The notes under the pieces are model-generated. The model was not told the origin of the DNA. It did no database searches and saw only the letters and a list, made by a program, of their open reading frames with translations. The translations under genes and the position numbers were made by a program. From Acetobacteraceae bacterium (GTDB taxonomy: Bacteria > Pseudomonadota > Alphaproteobacteria > Acetobacterales > Acetobacteraceae), in assembly GCA_947478535.1 (NCBI GenBank), contig CANJXD010000031.1, positions 1 through 21,023 on the forward strand: DNA of 21,023 bases. Direction: 5' to 3'. This document shows positions 19,777 to 21,023 of this stretch, one piece after another. The number at the start of each line of letters is the position of its first letter. Position 1 is the first letter of the stretch.

Positions 19777-21023
19777 GCCGTCACCCGCAGATTGCCGATG
19801 GCATCGACGATGGCGCGCGATCCCGGCTCCAGAATGGTCGTCGCATCCGCCTGCTGGATGATGGCGGGGCCGGCGATGATGGCGCCTTCCGGCAGGGCTT
19901 CGCGCTGCCACACCGTGGCCTGGTGCCAGGCGCCCTCGGCATGGAGCGGGCGTTCGCCGATGCGCGCGGCGTCCAGGCCACCGGCGCGCAAGCCGGCGTC
20001 GAGCAGGCCGGTCAGGGCGAAGCGGCGGCGGCGACCGATGACGGAGGTGTTGAGGTTGACGAGCACGGCGCGGATTTCCGGCAACTCCACGCGGAAGCGG
20101 GCGAAATAGGCGGCCTCGAAGGCGGCCTGGATGTCCGCGATGTCCATCGCGGCGCGCGGCAGGGCGACGCGGATCAGATGCGTCTGGCCGCGGAACTGCA
20201 TATCCGCGGAATGCAGGATGACGGTGTCCTCCACCTGCGCGGGATCGGCCAGCACGGCGGCGAGGCCGCGTTCGCGCTGCGCGGCGAGGGTGGCGGCGAT
20301 CTCCTCGGCGGGAATCTCGGACAGGCCGCGATTGAGCGTGTTCACCAAATCCTGCCGCAGATCGGCGACGAGGCAGCCCAGCGCATTCGTGAGCCCCGGC
20401 CGCGCCGGGATCAGCACTTCGGGGATGCCGATTTCCCGCGCCAGCGCCACCGCATGCAGCGGCCCGGCGCCGCCGAAGGCGAACAGGTGGAAATCGCGGG
20501 GGTCATGGCCCTTGGAGAGCGAGACGAGGCGGATGGCGCCGGTCATGTGCACATTGGCGAGGCGGATCACGGCTTCTGCCGCCGCCTCCACGCTGATGCC
20601 AAGTGGTGTGGCGATATCCCGTGCGAAGGCGTCCCGCACCTGGGCCATCGGCACGGCATCGCGCACGGCCAGCAGTCGCGCGGGGTCGAGCCGGCCGAGA
20701 ACGAGATTGGCATCCGTGATGGTCGGCCGCGTGCCGCCGCGGCCGTAGCAGATCGGGCCGGGCTGGCTGCCGGCGCTTTCCGGCCCGACCTTCAGCATGC
20801 CGGCGCGATCGAGGCTGGCGATGGAGCCGCCGCCGGCGCCCACGGTCCGCACATCGACCATCGGCAGGTGGATCGGCAGGCCATAGGCGATGGAGAGTTC
20901 GGCCGAAACCTCCGGCACCCCACCGGCGATCAACGCGACATCGGTGGAGGTGCCGCCCATGTCATAGGTGATGGCATTGGTGAGGCCGCTCTGCGCCAGG
21001 GTCGCGGCGGCGGCCATCACCCC
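19773..21023 (-). CDS. hyuA: Hydantoinase A/oxoprolinase family subunit, C-terminal part (5' end outside window)
   Basis: The last 416 residues of a HyuA-type subunit, which normally has about 680-700; the gene runs off the right edge in an open frame. The ATPase fold of the actin/hexokinase type shows as YDMGGTSTDVALI (phosphate-binding) near the visible start, followed by VDVRTVGAGGGSIASLD, GPICYGRGGTRPTITDANLV and the adenosine-region FAFGGAGPLHAVALAREIG. The C-terminal part ends GPAIIQQADATTILEPG, as is usual for the family. HyuA probably activates the ring carbonyl by phosphorylation and HyuB completes ring opening. The promoter and any regulator or transporter of the operon must lie beyond 21023. 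Confidence 0.92.
   Translation of the reverse strand, partial: GVMAAAATLAQSGLTNAITYDMGGTSTDVALIAGGVPEVSAELSIAYGLPIHLPMVDVRTVGAGGGSIASLDRAGMLKVGPESAGSQPGPICYGRGGTRPTITDANLVLGRLDPARLLAVRDAVPMAQVRDAFARDIATPLGISVEAAAEAVIRLANVHMTGAIRLVSLSKGHDPRDFHLFAFGGAGPLHAVALAREIGIPEVLIPARPGLTNALGCLVADLRQDLVNTLNRGLSEIPAEEIAATLAAQRERGLAAVLADPAQVEDTVILHSADMQFRGQTHLIRVALPRAAMDIADIQAAFEAAYFARFRVELPEIRAVLVNLNTSVIGRRRRFALTGLLDAGLRAGGLDAARIGERPLHAEGAWHQATVWQREALPEGAIIAGPAIIQQADATTILEPGSRAIVDAIGNLRVTA

Overview
The window is very GC-rich and densely coded, with 19 protein genes, mostly separated by short gaps or by ATGA/TGATG overlaps. No rRNA, tRNA, CRISPR array, IS element or phage gene is visible. GC-rich codon use, a class 2 (quinone) PyrD, a MutL carrying the endonuclease motif, a DUF1185 gene and palindromic intergenic repeats together suggest an alphaproteobacterium, perhaps a Roseomonas-like Acetobacteraceae. 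That placement is inference, not a database result.

Left half (1-11476), mostly core and housekeeping genes. On the + strand, an ArgE-like M20 deacylase overlaps an AstE/aspartoacylase-like M14 deacylase. On the - strand lie a Bcr/CflA-type MFS efflux pump and a pyrD / HAD-IIA hydrolase pair. A DMT (EamA) permease runs divergently from pyrD. Then come a glyoxalase II-like MBL hydrolase, a 90-residue unknown protein and a Prx5/PrxII peroxiredoxin on the - strand. Divergent from these, on the + strand, are yqgE, mutL and a single-domain BLUF blue-light sensor. The yqgE-mutL gap (about 300 bp) holds a cluster of perfect hairpins and a direct repeat of exactly 100-bp period.

Right half (11580-21023), a seven-gene - strand operon that enters from beyond the right edge. 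In transcription order it encodes hydantoinase/oxoprolinase subunit A (5' end missing), subunit B, an FAD subunit and a fused [2Fe-2S]/molybdopterin hydroxylase of the xanthine dehydrogenase family. These are followed by a homologue of 6-hydroxynicotinate reductase, an ApbE-like UPF0280 protein and a DUF1185 ('amino acid synthesis') protein. Nearly all junctions overlap, so translation is probably coupled. Two palindromes between its end and the convergent BLUF gene probably terminate transcription.

My reading is that this operon encodes a reductive route for an N-heteroaromatic compound. The molybdenum enzyme would hydroxylate the ring next to nitrogen, the Hnr homologue would reduce the ring, and HyuAB would open the resulting lactam with ATP. 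The last step would replace the enamidase of the Eubacterium barkeri nicotinate pathway. The ApbE-like protein may serve the flavin of Hnr. The substrate is not proven by the sequence; nicotinate/6-hydroxynicotinate or a related pyridine is the leading guess. This operon is the best candidate for an undescribed system here.
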